Below are positions 33,042 to 45,482 of a stretch of 64,000 nucleotides of DNA, piece after piece. The notes beneath the pieces are model-generated. The model saw nothing but the letters and a program-made list of their open reading frames with translations. It was not told the DNA's origin and did no database searches. The DNA is taken from contig ARYC01000617.1 in the NCBI GenBank assembly GCA_000711775.1, positions 1 to 64,000 of the forward strand. The letters run 5' to 3'. Numbering within the stretch: the first letter of the stretch is position 1; each line of letters begins with the position of its first letter. A program made the position numbers and the translations under genes. The DNA is from Oxytricha trifallax (taxonomy: Eukaryota; Ciliophora; Spirotrichea; Sporadotrichida; Oxytrichidae).

Positions 33042-35471
33042 ATGATGGAAGAAATAGAAATCGATTAACTAAAAGATGAACCTCAAGACATTAAACTGTA
33101 GAAGCTTCAAAAACTAAAGAATCTATTAATTGGGAGTCAAGAATATAAAGAAATTTACTTCAATCGTGGGTTGATAGAGACTTTATTCTCAATGGTTGGG
33201 AAGGAATAAAATGATAAAGTGCTTCAAGAAATTATAACATTGATAAATTGCTACTTCTTTGATTTTCCTCAGGCAATTGATTGCATGAAGATGTATAATA
33301 CCACTTTTATTCAAATGCATTTCTTCCTTTCAACCTACAAGGATGGCTCTCCATAACTGATAGATATAGTATTGAGAATATTAAGAAATGCTCTGCTACA
33401 TGATATCGTTAAAGCCAAGGAATTTGAGAATCAAAATGTTATCAAGGAGTTAGCACCATTAATGACAACGAAGTCAAGAGTAATGATAATTGCTAAGATT
33501 GTTTCTATTCTTTGTTAAAACAATAATATTCGAGCAGAGATAAGTGGAGAATAAGCCTGCCTTGATATATTGCTAAAGTATGTTACAGAAAACTAATTGA
33601 AGATTTCTGAGGAGTGTTTTCTAAACTGTCTAGCTGCCTTGGCTGAAATAACTACGAATAATAAAGCTAATTGCTTACTTATTTATGACAATCATAAAAT
33701 TTTAGAGGTATTATCTAGAAATCTAAGACACTCAGAAAATTTAGTAAAAATCAAGACTGCTAGAATTTTCACAAATTTAAACAAGTATTATAAGTTGCCA
33801 AGAGAATATCAAGCATAGTTTAAATGGGTTATGATGTAAATGGCTTAGCTTATTCCACTTTTAGGAGATGATGAAAGACCTGTATCTGAGATATTAAGGA
33901 TTATTCGAAGAATTTCAAAGAACACTAAAGACAGGAAATTCTTGTAAAAAGTAGCAAGTGACATAATGATAATTGAGAAATTATGCGATATCATAGTTAG
34001 CGGAAGAACTCTTAGTGCATTTGATTTTGATGAGCAATTTGACGTAGAGATGGATGGAAGTTAAGATGATCCAGCAATAAGACAAAAATGTACAGTTCTA
34101 AGAACTCTTGCTGCATTGACAAGTGACTAAGAGACTTGCAGAAAGAAAATAGCTGAAAATAAAAACTTCTTGGTCGAACTATTATCAATACTAAAATCTA
34201 CCTCTAAAGAAGCTAAATATACTGCTTGCAAATTGTTTGTATCACTAACAAGATCTGACAAAATGATAAAGTCAATTATTTTAGAAGCTGGAGAATTTAC
34301 CAAGGAACTTTAAAAAATATTTCTTGAATCTGATAATGATGCCAGACTTTAACTAACTTCATGTAAAGCACTTTGCAACTTAGCTATTGATTTTTAAAAG
34401 AATTTCTCATCTGAAACAGCATTATTAAATCCAAATATTTTGAAATATTTGTATTCACAAATCATTTATAGAGAATTAATATACTATGTGAGACAACTAA
34501 AGTATAAATTATGTTTTAAATTTAAATAAAGTGATTTAACTTTACAATTTCAATTTTAAATAAATAAATGAGATTTGCTTATTAAATTAAAAAAAAGAAT
34601 CATAATTAAAAATTTCATTATCTACTTCTTCTTTAAATAATTGTTATATTTTTTACTTTAGTGCTTAAAATAATTATATTCATTTAATATTGAGAATGTT
34701 AGTAGTTGGAAAGAAATGTTTGTTTTCTTTCTAGTCATTCACGAAAGGTAAAATAAAATAATAGTTATAATTTATGTCAAATAAATTAAAAAAGTTCATG
34801 ATTATTTTGGGGTTAGATTTTTGAAAAAGTTAATTATTATAGCCAAATCAGATAATTAAGATCTAAAAGTAGCTGCATGTTTTACTCTTAAGAACTTACT
34901 GTATAGATGTTCAAGAGATGTAAAGCTAATTGTTACAAAGGAATTGACAAGCGATGTTTTACTGAAATTGCTTGAGGACTCAAATCTTAAAGTATAAGAG
35001 CAGGGATTAATGATTTATAGAAACTTACTCTACCATAAGGACGACATCTAGCAAACTCTTAATGATGGTGGTGACACTTTGATTAATCAGATTGAGTTAA
35101 ATCTTGATAGCAAACAGCCAACAATTGTCACTTAAACTCTCTATGTCCTCTCCAGTATTGCAAATGGCAATTAAAAGTAGAGAAAACTTATCTTCGAAGA
35201 TATAAACATATTCAATTCAAGTAATTAAATGTATAATTATAGATTCTTTAACAGATGTCTGCAATTATTGAAGAGCACAGATAATAGCAGTATTAAGATT
35301 GGAGTAGTTAATTATATAATTAACTTAGCCTACAAAGAGACCGACAACAAGATCAAGGAAAAACTAAATGACATCAAAGTTAGTGATTTATTAGTGAGTT
35401 TGAAAGAAAATGAAAAAGATGTAGAAGTAAGAGGATTTATAGACAGAGCCCTCATACATCTTAACAAGTGA
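33042..35471 (+). CDS. armadillo-repeat protein, ARMC8/GID5-like
   Basis: ATG at 33042, TGA at 35471, one 381-bp IES; about 680 residues, close to human ARMC8 (673). The whole product is alpha-solenoid: QEIITLINCYFFDFPQA, CLAALAEITTNNKAN, TVLRTLAALTSDQETC, QLTSCKALCNLAIDF, KVAACFTLKNLLYRCSRD, TLYVLSSIANGNQKQRKLIF. The last block, YIINLAYKETDNKIKEKLND then VEVRGFIDRALIHLNK, matches in order and spacing the C-terminal repeats of ARMC8 (SNLIW..RQDKL..KAKMAL). ARMC8/GID5 is a scaffold of the GID/CTLH ubiquitin ligase. A generic armadillo protein is the alternative. Its end lies 83 bp from the end of the convergent channel gene. Confidence 0.7.
34446..34826. other. IES, pointer TTTTGAAA (381 bp)
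   Basis: TTTTGAAA at 34438-34445 and 34819-34826; excision joins NPNILK to KLIIIAKSDNQ in frame. Confidence 0.9.
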
Positions 35472-35554
35472 GCTGATTATATGTGAAGTAAATAATTATT
35501 AAATAAACAACTTAATACCAATTTATGTTTAATAATTTGCCTTATCTTACTTGT

Positions 35555-38500
35555 TCAATAATCATCATCAACATCAGGAATGTCTGATTCTGTCTCATGT
35601 CTCTCTAAAATAAATATTAGTTAATTAATCATTTTTCTTACTGTTTTTCTATGGAGAAGGCTATCCAAGCTTTTAATGACCACCTTGCCTAGCAAATGTC
35701 TCATACTGCTTCTCATCTACTTTAATATTATCTTAACTTACTGCATGTTAACCAAAATCCTCAGCTTTAATGAATGGCTGATTTTATTTCTAATTATATC
35801 TATCATTTGACTTAGCCTCTTATACTTATTATCTAATTGACTTTCTACTGCCTTTCCTGTCATAGAAGTAGTCTTCAATGACATTTTAAGTACGATTTCT
35901 CACATTTTCTTTCTCTTCCTTAACATTTTGCAGTTCTTGAATGAGTCCACTAATTTTGGTTTGATAGATTCTCTCCTTCTCAGTAACTTGTTATTAGTGG
36001 TTTTAAATGTTTGATAGATGTTGAATTAAGTTTTGAATTTCAGTCCTCATTTGCATCAAAGAAGTATTCAATTGTGGATTTATAGAACCCATTTGATACA
36101 TTTTTTCTTCTAAGTCATCAAGATCATTAGGGTCTATTCCTCCCATTCCAATTAAATATATTAAATAATGTAATCCACTATCTCCAAAGGCATTCTATCT
36201 TATGTTTTTAAGTACATTATTCTTGGAATCAGCTCCTCCTTCACTTTTTTCCATAGCATGCAATAATTTCTTGCTTTCAGTTTCACCAGTCTTAAAATTA
36301 AGGATCTCAAGCATCCTCTTAGTATTTAAAAATAGAATCTTCTTGAATAAAACCTTTTACCTTTTCTTAGACTCTTTTGATCCTTCGCTGTCCATTTAAA
36401 CAGGCAAATGTAGTTACTGCTATTCCTTATTATCACTTTCTAAATAATTTTTCTTTCTATTGCTGGAAGATTACTTAACAGACATCGATTTAACATTTAA
36501 AGCTCTCCTCACAAAAATGAAGTCTTCGTCTTCTACTTTAAGTACTGTATTAAATCTATATAAATCAGCTATCATACTATGCATGACCTAGCAATCTACA
36601 GTCTTAGTTAGTTTTTAGCAATGAAATAAAATCTGGATATACGAAATATATCCAGGAGGATAATTCAAACATATTCATCTATAGTCTTAATTCTTTAATT
36701 CCCCTCAAGCACTCTTATAAAATCAGAATTTTTCTCCATGATTTCTTTAATGATAGCATACTCACTGATTTTAGAGAACATTTAATCGAGATGCTTTTAA
36801 TCCATAACTTGATTTGCTGAAAGAATTACACTTTATCTGATTTCAATTTCTTGACTTTATCTCATTAAAGAGTTAGTTCTCATAAAATTACTTAAACTGG
36901 TTGGTCTAATGATATTTTAAACATTTTCTATAATTTAAAGCTAGTCTCTGATGTCAATTGCTACTTTCTTGTAGGGTAATATTTTCTCTTACTTACTCTT
37001 GAAGTAGTTATTTATTCTTTCTAATGTTTATTTAGATAACTGCTTATCACTAGTTTTATGCTATGTTTTTGGCATATCTCTAATCCAGAGATGTTTCAGG
37101 AAGTGCCAGATATCAACAACTGCATTTAAAATTAAAGTGAAAGGACCAAGGAAAACAAAGAATACGAAGGTGATAAATTTGTCTGCTCTAGAAACACGAT
37201 AGGATTTTGAATAAACATAGATCATAATCAACTTATGGAAGAACAACTTAATATACGTAAATGGAATCAATACTATACTATAGAGTATGAAAAGAATAGT
37301 CACTCCAAACATAACAGGTATGTATGCAATGCAAAGAATTGCCTCATTAAGTCTCTAAGGATTTCTGCTAGTTAGTAAAAATGGAGCAAAAATCACATGT
37401 AAAATATTCAAAGGTGCTGGCAAAGAAATTAGAGCCGAATATTCTTTATCTGCTTAAGTAAATGATCTTAGCTTTAATGTCTCTAACATCTATTAGACAT
37501 TCTGTTATTCTGAGAAGGAATCATAAAGCACAGTAATTACAGCGATAAACAAGTTCATTATTATTCCTATGTTGCAAACTAAAAATATGATCATGAAGGT
37601 GATTCCAAAGTACTCTCCGTAGTCAGCTTGCTGCATATCATCAAAAGAGAACTGTCCCATTGAAGCATAAAATAAAGTCTTAAATGCCTTGTAAGAAGTA
37701 TTATAATCTGTCAATGAGAAAAATTATAAAATATTTAATAGTGAATAAAATAATATTTAAGTTATTATCATAATTATTTTGGAGATATTTCTAAATTAAA
37801 AATAATAATACTTTTTTAATTAGTTAGTGAATAGTTTATTTATTTGTAACATATTAAATGAAATTTAATTTATTAATTTAAATTAAAATTAACTTTAATT
37901 TATGATCAATTTATTGCTTTAATTCTCATATTGACCAATTAAAGAAATTATAGATATATGTGTTTTTGTTTTTTCATTACATCATCATTTCTTGGAATAT
38001 CGCTTTTAAATATTGTAAACCAAAATAATGTATGTTTAAAATACGTAATGTGTAATACTTAATATTTGTGTAAATCTTCTAAAGCATAATTCAGCAATAA
38101 GAGCAAAGAATATAAGTTGTAAGACATAGAAGCAGAAGAATAGGAATACATCGTAGATGAATCTCTCTATGATAGCCACAAATTTACCCATGAATTCATT
38201 GTATCTAAGCAAAAATGATACTCTAACCCACAAAATAACTATACAGCATATCCAAAGAGCATCTTCAGAAACTAGTCCCCCATAGTAATTTCTGCAATAA
38301 ACTATTGCTCTTTTTTCATCTCCAATAAGCGGATAATCCATCCAAGTGCCACTCAGATTCTTCACATATGTTATCATGATATTTGCAAAGAATACCCCAA
38401 AGATCACTAAGTCAAGCATATTCAGGAATGCATAAGGATTTATCATTCTCTTGTTTATTGAAGCGTATAAAAGAAAATTATTCAAATAGTATATTGTATA

Positions 38501-40993
38501 TATTATATACGATATTGAAGATATGCTAAAAAGCAAATAGCAATGGGAGTATTGAGACATAACTAACAACAAGAACTTTTTGGAAAAATATATCAGCATG
38601 ATTGCTCATATTAATATAGCTAGCCCTATATTCAGTTTCTGCTTTAATATACTCAGGAGTTGTCTTATTAGTGAATGACTTGACATAGTTTTCAAGAGTA
38701 AAAAATGGATCTAGGACGTCATAAATTTTAGGAGCTTCTTATAAGAGATCATTTATCAATATATGAATAATTGCTGCTAATATACCTGTTGCAAAGAATT
38801 CTACAATAATTCTTGATTTACCAGAGAACCTCCAAACTGTGAATTGTAGAGGGTGAGCTTCAAAGCTTTTAAGGTCTTTAGGTTGATAAAACCTTGAAGT
38901 TAACTCATCATCTTTTATGCAATTCCAGTAGTAAAAAGTAAGTTTGTGATTAGAACTTGCTGAGAACAAACTGTTATTTGTTGCATAAGGACTTCTCCAA
39001 ATTTCTCTTACTACGTTGTCAGCAAATTAACTCTCAAGTAGAGGTGTAATTCTAAAACGAGTAATTAGTTCTAGTGAGTCTCTTATCTCAAAATCTTTTT
39101 CAAGAAGAAGGTATCTCATTTCTTGCTCTGTTTCTATAGCTGCCATATATTTCTTAGCAATTTGCTCTATTTTCCCTCTAAGAGTTTTGCATCTAACCTT
39201 CAATCTTTCAAATCTATCTGCGACCATTTCTAGAACTTCAATAAGCAAACAAGCAGTTTTAACAACATTTAAATTCAGGACTAAGATGTTAAACTTGTTT
39301 TCTTACACAATTTTTTAATCAAGAGTGTCAAGGAACTGTTTAGCATGCCTTAAAATAAACTAATCCAAATATGATCTGAGAAGATATGCTTTGAAGTCAA
39401 GTTAACCATTATTTTTATTAAGAGAAGATATCAGAATTGTTATTATATATTCATTTTCTTTCTTTGAATCCTTCAACCTTCTAAAGAATTCTTTGTAAAG
39501 TAAAGCACCTGTATCAAAACTTTCTAACTCTAAAGCCTCAATAAAGAGTTAAGGAGTGAAGTCGAATTCATTATGTAATGAAAACAGGAATCTCAGAAGC
39601 TTGATTTTTCTTCTTTAAACAAATATTCTGAATAGGTCTTTCAAATTAAATTCCTTCTCTGGTTCATCAAAGAATTTGGACTGTATCTCATTTTTCATTA
39701 ATTTCACAATATCGATAACAGACTTTGAGCTTTCATTTTTGTCAAGTGCTGCGTAAATTATATCATTAAAGTGTAAATCTCTCTCTACATCTTCAATGTA
39801 TTTCTTATTCTTGTTGTTTAAGTTATACTAGTCGACATCAAGGTAAATTGGTCGCTTAGGCTTGCTTAATTGCTAGATCAGAAGTTTCTTCTAATTTTCT
39901 TATAACATAATTTGAATCATTTCTTTAGTCATTAGAGATCTATCCAATATTCATCATCTATAAGATAAAAAGAATAAACTAAAAAACTATCATTTAATTC
40001 AATTAAATAAAAATATGTTGATACTAATATAATAATCTCAATCAAATTATATAAATTTAGATCGATTAATATTGCAATTATTTCTTAGTAATTTAAGAAA
40101 CTGGGTTTTAAACTTTATTAAGGTCACAAACTTATAAAATATAGTTTTTGCAGAATAATACTGTTATGAACACTTAAAATAATTTAAATGCAATAATTTT
40201 ATTGATTTACAGGAGACTTCTAATCCTATATATTTATTATATGTTAAATTGTTGTGTTATTAATAACCTAATAAACATATTTTATTTTTACTATCTTGAT
40301 TATCTCGCTCATAAAAAAGAAATCCCTTTCAATTGCAATTCTTAATCATTGTGTTTATAAATGAAACTTTTATAATAATTAAAAAAAAAACTAATTGAAT
40401 ACAATACAATCAAATTTCCTTCTTTCTGCTGAACTACTGAATCCTGAAATTTGCAGGAAAATATGTGAAGAAGTAAACAACTGGTTGAGTTCCCCATTAA
40501 ATTTGAAATAGTTATTTTTCCTGAGCAGACCCTCAAACACCTTTTCTGAATTGAAGCATGAAACTGCAGCGTATAGATACATCATGATCTCTTCTGAGTC
40601 ATAGAGATCTTCAGCTTTCAATATCTCATTAAATTTCTTTTCATCATCCAACTCTAGTGAGATTTTCAAGTTAATCATATTCTACGAGAGGTACTCTCCT
40701 TCTCCATTTTATGGTTGCTGTCTCAAATCAGCAACTTATGATGAATTCTTCTTTTTTAGACTAGTATCTACTGCTCCTTTGATTTTCTTGATGTTTAGCG
40801 ACTATGAATCAAGCAAATTATTTTACTTTCCTTCTTTAAACACAGGAGGATCATCGTCAAATATCATATCAGGAAGCATTTGATTGTTAGATATTGATGT
40901 CACATTTAGGAGGTACTAAGAAACGTCTGTCTTCTCATTTTAGTTATGCTATAAGTTGTTATATTGGGAAGTATCAGCAGCAGCACTATTCAT
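35555..40993 (-). CDS. large cation-channel (TRP/polycystin-like) protein, germline form
   Basis: ATG at 40993 (MNSAAADTSQYN) to TGA at 35555, about 1,500 residues. IESs 39945-40410 (pointer GAT) and 37712-38071 (pointer ACA) and a 37-bp intron (35605-35641) are resolved; a frame change near 38460-38600 is not, although CTTCAATA repeats at 38459 and 38516 look like another pointer. The N-terminal two-fifths is a soluble helical region. Membrane segments lie between about 38960 and 37300, with NMLDLVIFGVFFANIMITYV, SEDALWICCIVILWVRVSFL, DVFLFFCFYVLQLIFFALIA, a pore-like YNTSYKAFKTLFYASMGQFS and VCNIGIIMNLFIAVITVLYD as in the last helix of six-helix channels. The C-terminus is a long cytosolic coiled-coil tail. 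Ciliates have many such channels; ion selectivity cannot be read. Confidence 0.75.
37712..38071. other. IES, pointer ACA (360 bp)
   Basis: Plus TGT at 37709-37711 and 38069-38071; excision joins ELCFRRFT to DYNTSYKAFK between two channel helices. Confidence 0.75.
39945..40410. other. IES, pointer GAT (466 bp)
   Basis: Plus ATC at 39942-39944 and 40408-40410; excision joins SAERRKFD to RSLMTKEMIQ in frame. Confidence 0.7.
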
Positions 40994-41181
40994 AAAGTTT
41001 TGAACATTAACAAAAACCTAATTTTATATAAAAATTTTAGCGTTTATAATTTCGCCGATGCATTCTGATATTATTATTTTTTGAGTTTTTATACATACAA
41101 GTCAAACATATATAAGAATTGCAGAAAATATTTATAATAAAAATTGCTTGAAACCACAATTTGTCCATAAATATTAATAAA

Positions 41182-43788
41182 TCAAATACTAATTCTTATA
41201 TCTTATTTCTAGATGATAGCCATTTCCTTATCTGAGGTATTTAATAGTATTAATATTTTAACTTAAAATTAATAATTTAATAAAGGTAAAATTTAAAAAT
41301 AACTTTAAGATATTTTGAGTATTAATTTCTTTGATGATCTGGAGATCTACTATTGTCATCCTAGAATGAAACATCATTCACATTATTATGAGATTTATCC
41401 CTAGCTTAATGATTGGCCTTAAGAGATTATTAAATGGCTTTTTTGTTTAAACCATGGTCTTAGTCTCTCTGAGATCTTACTTCTGATTCATCATCAATAT
41501 CATGATTTGAAGACGATGAATACTATTTGTCTATTAAGTTTTAAGAATTTTTCATATAATCTAATAATATTTTCAAATCTCATTTCAAAATTATAATTAA
41601 GTTGATTAGAAAAAGTAATTGCTTGATAAAATCTGATAAAAAACTAAATACTATAATCATATTATCGAATATAAAAACTTAATTTTTGTTGCTTTCACTT
41701 GATAGTCTTGAAGACAACTCCTTTCTCAAATTAATCATGGTCTAATGAGTGATTCGATTGGCTCCTTGGACTTCCAGGCTACATAATTAAATAAAAGTAA
41801 TTAATTTAATTTAGATTATCATAGGTAGAATCTAGTGACGATACTCATAGATATCTTTGTAAGCTTGCTTGATGGTCTGTTCAGTAATTTGCACTCCATT
41901 GGCAATATCGGCACAACTTTTCTTGTCAACTGAAAGTTAAGTGATTATGAAAATGGCAACTCCAGCAATAGTTTGGGGCTATCTGCCAGTGGCAATCTCC
42001 AAATTAGTGATATTCTCAGCTGTCATCTCAGCAGCATAGACCACGTCCATTGCTAAGCCCAGTCTGTTGCATGCTTGTCTGGCAATATCCTTGGAAGTGA
42101 TGGTTACTCTCTCATCAGGGAAAAGCTCTCTGATTCTCTTCAAACAACTGTTCAATTCTTTCACAGTTACTTCAGTTGCAGAAAGGATGTGCTTTAGGGA
42201 TTTGGGTTGACCAACTAATCTACTAGCAATAATCTAAATTAATTAAATCTAATATTAATACCCAATAAATTATTTGGGAAATTATTATAAATTTACAATA
42301 TTTTATATTAATAGTGTTTAAAGTAAGTTTTAATTCTGAACATATTTTTAATTACCTTTGAAAAATTAAATAACATCTAGACACTTAAAACCATCAATTT
42401 TTTAAAAATAAATCTATATTACATTTATTTTTAGATAAGGAAATCAATTTTAAAGCAAAAGAGACTAGATTTACAAGATTACATCGCTAATTGTCAACAA
42501 CAGCTAATTATAGTTCATTATAATTATTCAAAATTTATTATTTATAATTTTATTTTTTTAAATTATATAATATGTTTTATATAAATTAATTATTTTATAT
42601 TTGTTAGCAAAGAAGATAGCTCCAGCGACCTTTCCCTTAACACTCTTTCCCTTGAGAATACCTCTATCTTCAATTTCTTTATAAATCTCAGATGCCTTGG
42701 TGATGGCTGCTTCCTTTAAGTTGAGTAAATGAGCTTGTTCCTTAATCATTCTCAACCCTTGAGTGATGAGTTTGTCCTTTGCAGTCAAAGAGGATCTATC
42801 ACTCCATTTCTGAATCTCACTAGCTCCTTTACCAGTCACTTGGGTGTCAATACCGTGATTAGATAAATAGGGATTGAGTTTACCACCCACTCTGCTTGGG
42901 TTACTACCTCCATTTGAAGTTTCACTTGAAAATGTTCTCCACTCTGAACTGTCATCAATGATGCGGGAAAGCTAAACTAGTCCACAACCTTGGCAAACCA
43001 AAGTGCCCTCTACGTGGTTAGTCACAAGCATGGCTCTCTTGCACTCATCGCACCTGTCAATTGAATGGTTATTCTGAATTTTCTTTATTATCTTTTCCTC
43101 CTTCTCTTCTTGCTTCTACTGAATTCTTAACTTCAAGGGTCTGATAGGTGGCTAGAAATTATCAATCCTAGTCTGATTTTAATTTCCTACTTATTGTTAT
43201 AATTGAGGAACCCTTATTTATGAATTAGTTTAATATTTTAAATGGCAAGTAAACATAATTTCAAATATTAAATCAATAAAAAATGCTAAGAAAATCACAG
43301 TTTTGAATAAAATTAGAACTAGCTGAATTATTTTTCCAGAAATAAAATAAATAATTTTTATTAAAATATTTTTGTATCAATATATATTTTTAAAACCCTA
43401 TATAAAAGTAAGTATTTAAATACTAAGTATTGGATCCTTGAGGGTAAATTCGAAAAAATAAAAATAAATAATATAAAAATACCTCTTTAGATCTTATATT
43501 TTGCTGGTTAAGTAAAATATATGTCAGTAATACAATATTTTCTGGATTTTGTCCTTTTTTGTTCCCTAATAAATGTATGAATTAAAATAAATTATTTTAT
43601 AACTACTTCATGTTTGAAGAAAAATTTACTTAAATAAAATTATATTATATATACAGTATTCCCAATAATTGTTGTCTATCTTGAGTGGGCTAAGTTGGTC
43701 CCCTGTTCATAGGGACTTAAAATACTGGCTAATTAGAAGTTGAGGATGATGTTGATGTATTGTTGAGTTGTTATGATTGGGATGTCAT
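41182..43788 (-). CDS. TFIIB: transcription initiation factor TFIIB, germline form
   Basis: ATG at 43788 (MTSQSQQLNNTSTSSS) to TGA at 41182 in six MDSs. The N-terminal zinc ribbon reads CDECKRAMLVTNHVEGTLVC then GCGLV (two CxxC pairs), followed by the reader-like DSSEWRTFSSETS, then cyclin fold 1 (KGASEIQKWSDRSSLTAKDK, LNLKEAAITKASEIYKEIED, IIASRLVGQPKSLKHI matching human YIACRQEGVPRTFKEI) and cyclin fold 2 (CNRLGLAMDVVYAAEM, GRQPQTIAGVAIFIITQLS, GVQITEQTIKQAYKDIYEYR). Downstream IESs restore a low-complexity Ser/His/Asp-rich C-terminal tail (QYSSSSNHDIDDESEV to SPDHQRNTSDKEMAII) not typical of animal TFIIB. TFIIB links TBP-DNA to RNA polymerase II. It is divergent from the membrane-protein gene starting 132 bp away. 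Confidence 0.93.
41243..41328. other. IES, pointer AAAT (86 bp)
   Basis: Plus ATTT at 41239-41242 and 41325-41328; excision joins SPDHQRN to TSDKEMAII and supplies the TFIIB stop. Confidence 0.6.
41557..41704. other. IES, pointer TAT (148 bp)
   Basis: Plus ATA at 41554-41556 and 41702-41704; excision joins KGVVFKT to MKNSQNLIDKQ in the TFIIB tail. Confidence 0.55.
41786..41823. other. IES, pointer TATG (38 bp)
   Basis: Plus CATA at 41782-41785 and 41820-41823; excision joins YRHQILPM to QPGSPRSQS. Confidence 0.7.
42230..42606. other. IES in TFIIB cyclin fold 1 (about 375 bp, edges uncertain)
   Basis: The AT-rich insert separates GAIFFAN from IIASRLVGQ. Several 1-4 bp pointer choices (for example ATTA) are in frame; the longest direct repeat, AATTAATTTA, would break the frame. 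Confidence 0.8.
43206..43671. other. IES, pointer CAATTAT (466 bp)
   Basis: Plus ATAATTG at 43199-43205 and 43665-43671; excision joins QDRQQL to QQQVGNQNQ in the TFIIB N-terminus. Confidence 0.9.
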
Positions 43789-43919
43789 ATTTAATTAATT
43801 TTTATTGATTATACACATTAAAAAATTTGTTTATTTATATTCCATTTATTCTGGTCAAAAGTTCTCATCATAGCATTCATAAATATTTGTATTAATTATA
43901 TAAATTTAAATTGCATAAA
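43789..43919. promoter_or_regulatory. 131-bp divergent intergenic region
   Basis: Separates the start codons of TFIIB (-) and the Q-rich membrane protein (+). It is AT-rich with no recognised motif. By position it must hold both promoters, or the two genes sit on different nanochromosomes with ends inside this gap. Confidence 0.5.
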
Positions 43920-45338
43920 ATGAAGAATATCCTAATATTCACTTTGACAATCTGTCTTTCATAAATATACTCATAGGAAATATTAATTGAACACATCGAA
44001 AGTACATAAATGCCACATAAATTAAATAACGAATAAAAGATTTAATTAGATTAAGTGGTAGTAGCATAAAACAAATCTCTAGATTATGAATTATTGAAAG
44101 AATACATTAATTAAAATCTAACTATAGCTTATAACACTTTATAATAATATAACATATAAATATATTTTTAACAGGACCTCATTTCAGAGTATTTGAATAT
44201 ATTGACAAGTTTTAATAAAAACACACCAATTTCTTTGAATGGTAATAAGTCTTCTAATAATATTCCATAAATAAATCAATTACCTTTAATAAGTCTAGTA
44301 TCCTTATAAAATTAAACATTATCTAGTGCAACACCATAAAACCTGTCAATAGAAGAATAAAACTATCTTAAATTAAAGCAATAGCTCACAGAAGAACTTA
44401 CAATAATAATTAGAAGTGAAATAATGAGTTAATTATAGAATCAGACTATTCAGTAACAACATTAGAATATGACTGATTTCTTAAGCTAGATCTAATCAGT
44501 TAATTAAATTTAATCTGACAACTAGTACTCCTCATAATCAATACCTAGTAGTAATAATAGTAACCAATAATTGCCAATGCATATTGGAGATAATGTAAAT
44601 GTAAGGGTAATTGAAAACTTAAACCAAGTAATCATAATCAACACATCACCCTAAACATCTACTGTACCTTTGAATATCTATCAGACTAGTTGGTCTACAA
44701 GCACTGGCGGTTAACCAAACAACTCAAACCCTTAAAGTTAAAACGCACCAACTTAATAGAATTTCTAATAAAAATACACTTAGTCATCCAATTAACAGTA
44801 AGATTTCAATTAGGTATCTTATACTGAAGGGGATAAATCTGAATCACTGCTCTTTATAAATAGTAAGCCACTGTAAAACGAAACATAGGCATTAACTTAA
44901 AATATAGCAAAATCTTTCAATGAATCTCTCACATAACTTGAATAAGCAAAGAAGAGACAACTAGACACATTCGATTAGTTTATGATAAGCTAAGCTGTTG
45001 CACTAAATTGCAGTACAAGCAGCAATAATATTTGTATTGATTAGTGTTTAAAATAATCTATTACTCTGGATGTGAAAGTACAATGCTTAGACAAGTGCTT
45101 TTGTTATTAATAACCATAATAAGAAATTATTGTTAAATCAAATATGGCGTTAATCTAATTGTAAAGTGAAAACGAAAAACAAAGGTCAATTCAATTCATA
45201 AGTCATACCATAACTATCATAATAGTCATTTTAATAGTGATTTTTGGATTTAAAGTAAGCAGGAAACCTAGCAATATAAAAGAAATAGAAATGGAATTTG
45301 ATGAAGAGATTAAGTCATATCACCTATTAAAAGAATGA
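43920..45338 (+). CDS. IES-free Q/N-rich single-pass membrane protein (472 aa)
   Basis: An uninterrupted frame of exactly 473 codons from ATG at 43920 to TGA at 45338, with dozens of TAA/TAG codons as Gln, so it is invisible with the standard code. It starts with a signal peptide (MKNILIFTLTICLSQIYS), has several potential N-glycosylation sites (NLT, NQT, NMT), a Ser/Asn/Gln-rich stalk, a Cys cluster (LNCSTSSNNICIDQCLK, VQCLDKCFCY), one membrane helix near the end (HTITIIIVILIVIFGF) and a short acidic cytoplasmic tail ending SYHLLKE. The topology is type I. No family recognised. It is the only sizeable gene here with neither IES nor intron. Confidence 0.8.
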
Positions 45339-45482
45339 ATAAATTGATTTTAAATTAACTATTTTGATGAAAGTATTTTAAAATGATATTGCATTTATTT
45401 TGTGTGAATTGGAAATAATTAAAGAAGCAATATTATAAATATCTTAATATCTATTAAAATCTATAACATTCAAATTTAATCT

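Noticed and set aside
42540-42610. AATTAATTTA as the pointer for the TFIIB IES
   Set aside because: It is the longest direct repeat at the junction but shifts the reading frame and leads to a stop; shorter pointers keep the conserved alignment.
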